From Symsagittifera roscoffensis (taxonomy: Eukaryota; Xenacoelomorpha; Acoela; Convolutidae), in NCBI RefSeq assembly GCF_963678635.1, contig NC_087071.1, positions 16,741,613 through 16,805,612 of the forward strand: a stretch of DNA of 64,000 bases. The letters run 5' to 3'. This document shows positions 60,001 through 63,000 of the stretch, in pieces. The notes beneath the pieces were generated by a model, which worked only from the letters and a program-made list of their open reading frames with translations, was not told where the DNA came from and did no database searches. Numbering within the stretch: position 1 is the stretch's first letter; each line of letters begins with the position of its first letter. The position numbers and the translations under genes were made by a program.

Positions 60001-63000
60001 TAGATTTTCTAGCGGAATAAAAAATTATTCATATTAATCCAGTTTTTTGAAATCAAAAAAGCCCCCATTATAAATTGTTCTTGAATTTCAAAGAGCTTTA
60101 AAGTCATTTATTTTTTCTTTGTAATTCGAAAGTTGAAATTTGTCAAAAAACAAGTCAGGATTTTTTCTGTTGATTAGTTTTCCAACTGTCAGTTGGCTAT
60201 GTTTTTTTAGGAAATTTTTTTTTTAAATACTCAGATGTGCATTCATACATGTTAATGCATTTATGAATAGCGGGATATGCATCAAGTTCCATTAAGTGGA
60301 GTTTTCAGTTGACACGCAATGTATTTTGTCGCTTCCATTTTCTATAATTAAATGTGAACAAATCAGACCGTTTCCAGTTATTTCAGTATTGGATGCATAA
60401 TTTTGTTTTGAAATTACTCATCACTAAGAAATTACAAAATGTTTTTTTTTTAATCTTTTTCAAAGTTATTCTTCGTTTCTTTTTTTTCTGGAATGAACTT
60501 AGTTGAATCTAATTGACTAGAAGGCAGAACTTTAGTTGGCGCGCGCATTGTTCCTTAAGTCTATCTTACAATTTCATACAATTAGCTGCAAAGAAATCAG
60601 ACACAGGCTCTGTCATTTTTTACATTGGAGGTATAATACAATTTAGTAGAAACACGTAGAAAATGATGAGCACTTCAATGTTGATTTTTTCTCATTTGTT
60701 TTTCTTCAAATCTTTCTTGTATGAACTTCGTTGAATTCTAAATAACTAGCGAGCAGATTTTCATTTGGCAAGCATCGTGTCTTAGGCTATCACTTTCAAT
60801 ATCAGACAGTTTTTAAGTGTTGTAAACGTAGTTCAGACATGTATTGATGTCTTGTGATTTTTTCGTTTGTTTTTGCAGGAAAAAACTTAAAAAGATTTAA
60901 TAATTGAAGTGGAAAATAAAAAGTATTTAAGTGCTCGTTGCTTGAGGGTGAGGCAACATTACCCAGCCCAGAAAAATAACCAAAAAAATTGCATGTAGTT
61001 CTTAAGCAGGGGCACAACAGCGGTTCGCCGTGATGAGCTGTACAGCTCGTATGTTGGTCCTATCCTTCGTGGATAAATGATCTTAATAAAAGTTTGCTTT
61101 ACTGATTTTCGTTTTGAATGTCCCAAGCGATATGTTTTCGATTTTAAAAATGGAGCATAATAATGTATTTTTCAATGCATTTTCAGATTTACGTGACACT
61201 GAAAGTGGCTTCTAAAAAACAGGAAACGATGGTGCCGAGTGTAAATTTAATGAAGATTGTTACACAAAATGAATTTTTTTTATCAAACTCTGAATTTCAA
61301 AAGTGAAAACTTTTTCGAATTCCGCTAATTTTCCATAATTTTGCTCTTATGAAATATATTGAATATTATCGAAATCAATTCAATACTTTCTGATTGAAAA
61401 GTCAATGGACACAGCGAAGACACTTATTGGTGTCGTTTGATTTTTCATCTTTTTTTAAACATAAACACCTAAAATCTCATCTTGCTCAAATTTAGATCTG
61501 GTTTTCAATGATTTTTAGTGTCAATGATAAAATTTTCTTGAAATTGAAGAGCTTTAATGTGATGTACTGGTTTCTTCGAGTTTTCGATTTTTTTCAGGGA
61601 CGTTAGAAAACGGGCTTTTTGATCGCCTCATGTTCCTCGGGCTTAATACTGGATTATAATTTGTACCTAAACCTTGTAATTGTCTGGTTTCGAGTCTGAA
61701 ACAGTTTATTATTATTTATTATAATTTCAAAATTGAAGAATATGTTTGTGTTTTTAGGCAGCGTGGATTGGCAAGTGGTATGTAGACGTGCCTCCAAAGT
61801 GGTCACCTTCATAGACTTGGCCGGACACGAGAAGTACCTGAAGACTACCATATTTGGAATGACAGGACACCTCCCAGACTTCTCCATGCTTATGGTATGT
61901 ATATTCCAAGAAGACTCGCAAGGGCAACTGGCGAATTGGTCTCGTACATTTCATTAAAAACATATATGGCAGTCATAATATATGTTTTGTATTATCATTA
62001 TCATCTTACATCTTTGCTATATTCGAGTGTTTTTTTTTATTAAGCGACCACTTAGAAGTAATTCAAGCTCAATAAGCTCAAAACTTTGCAATTTTGTATA
62101 ATCAAATGTGAGGCTCAAGAAAAAGATATAAAGATTTTTTAAACGCGTTAATATTATTATTAGAATAAGACAATAGTTAAATGTTAGTGAAATGATTTTA
62201 AAATTAGTCTTAATTACACTACATACCAAAAGAGAAGGAAGCAACTATCATGTGAAACTTATCTTCATTTTCAAATAGCGAGCGTAGTGTGTTAGTTTGA
62301 CTCTAATTTTTTTTCCAATTTAACTCGCAAATAAAAATACTCATTTGGTGGTTCTTTTGCTATAATCACGGTCTGCAGCATTGGAAATTTCATAGCATCT
62401 AATCTCTGCTTTATTTGTGGCTTAAGTTTGACGATTGATAAGCGACCGAGAAGGACGCGAGACTCCCAAACTCGAAGTCGGATGTTCGAATCCGACTCGC
62501 TGCAAAAGTCTTCCTAATTCGAGTCTTATTTCTGTTTTTTTTTCGTTTCTTATTTGTATAGCTGCTTTTTTGTCGGTTTATCGCTAGTGTTTGTGAAGTG
62601 CAGCTTCGCCTCTGTGTTTATTTTGTACTTGACTATTGACTTTTCGGGGTTTAACATTTGAAGTTCAATTCAATTGCGTTTGCCGAATGGTAGGCAAACT
62701 ACGCTCTCTACAACAATATAGAAAATGTCGCAAAAAGTGAATGAATTCTGGTTTCGAATGTGGATTTTAAATTCTAGATTTCCCTGATGAATGAAAAATT
62801 TCCTTTTCACATGGTTTCTCAAATTTGGCTAATTTTCCATATTTTACGTGTAGTTTTTGAGATTAATGAACGTAGTGAGTACTCTTTTATAGGTCTTAGT
62901 GATTTTTTTTAAAATTTGTTCTTAAAATTTGTTCACGCTTAAAATGAGTCTTAAAATTTGTTCACGCTCAATTTTTTTTTGCAGCTCGACTTATGGTTTC

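Noticed and set aside
62435-62510. A functional tRNA gene
   Set aside because: It has A- and B-box-like words but no complete acceptor stem pairing, and it lies inside a dispersed family with a shared tail.
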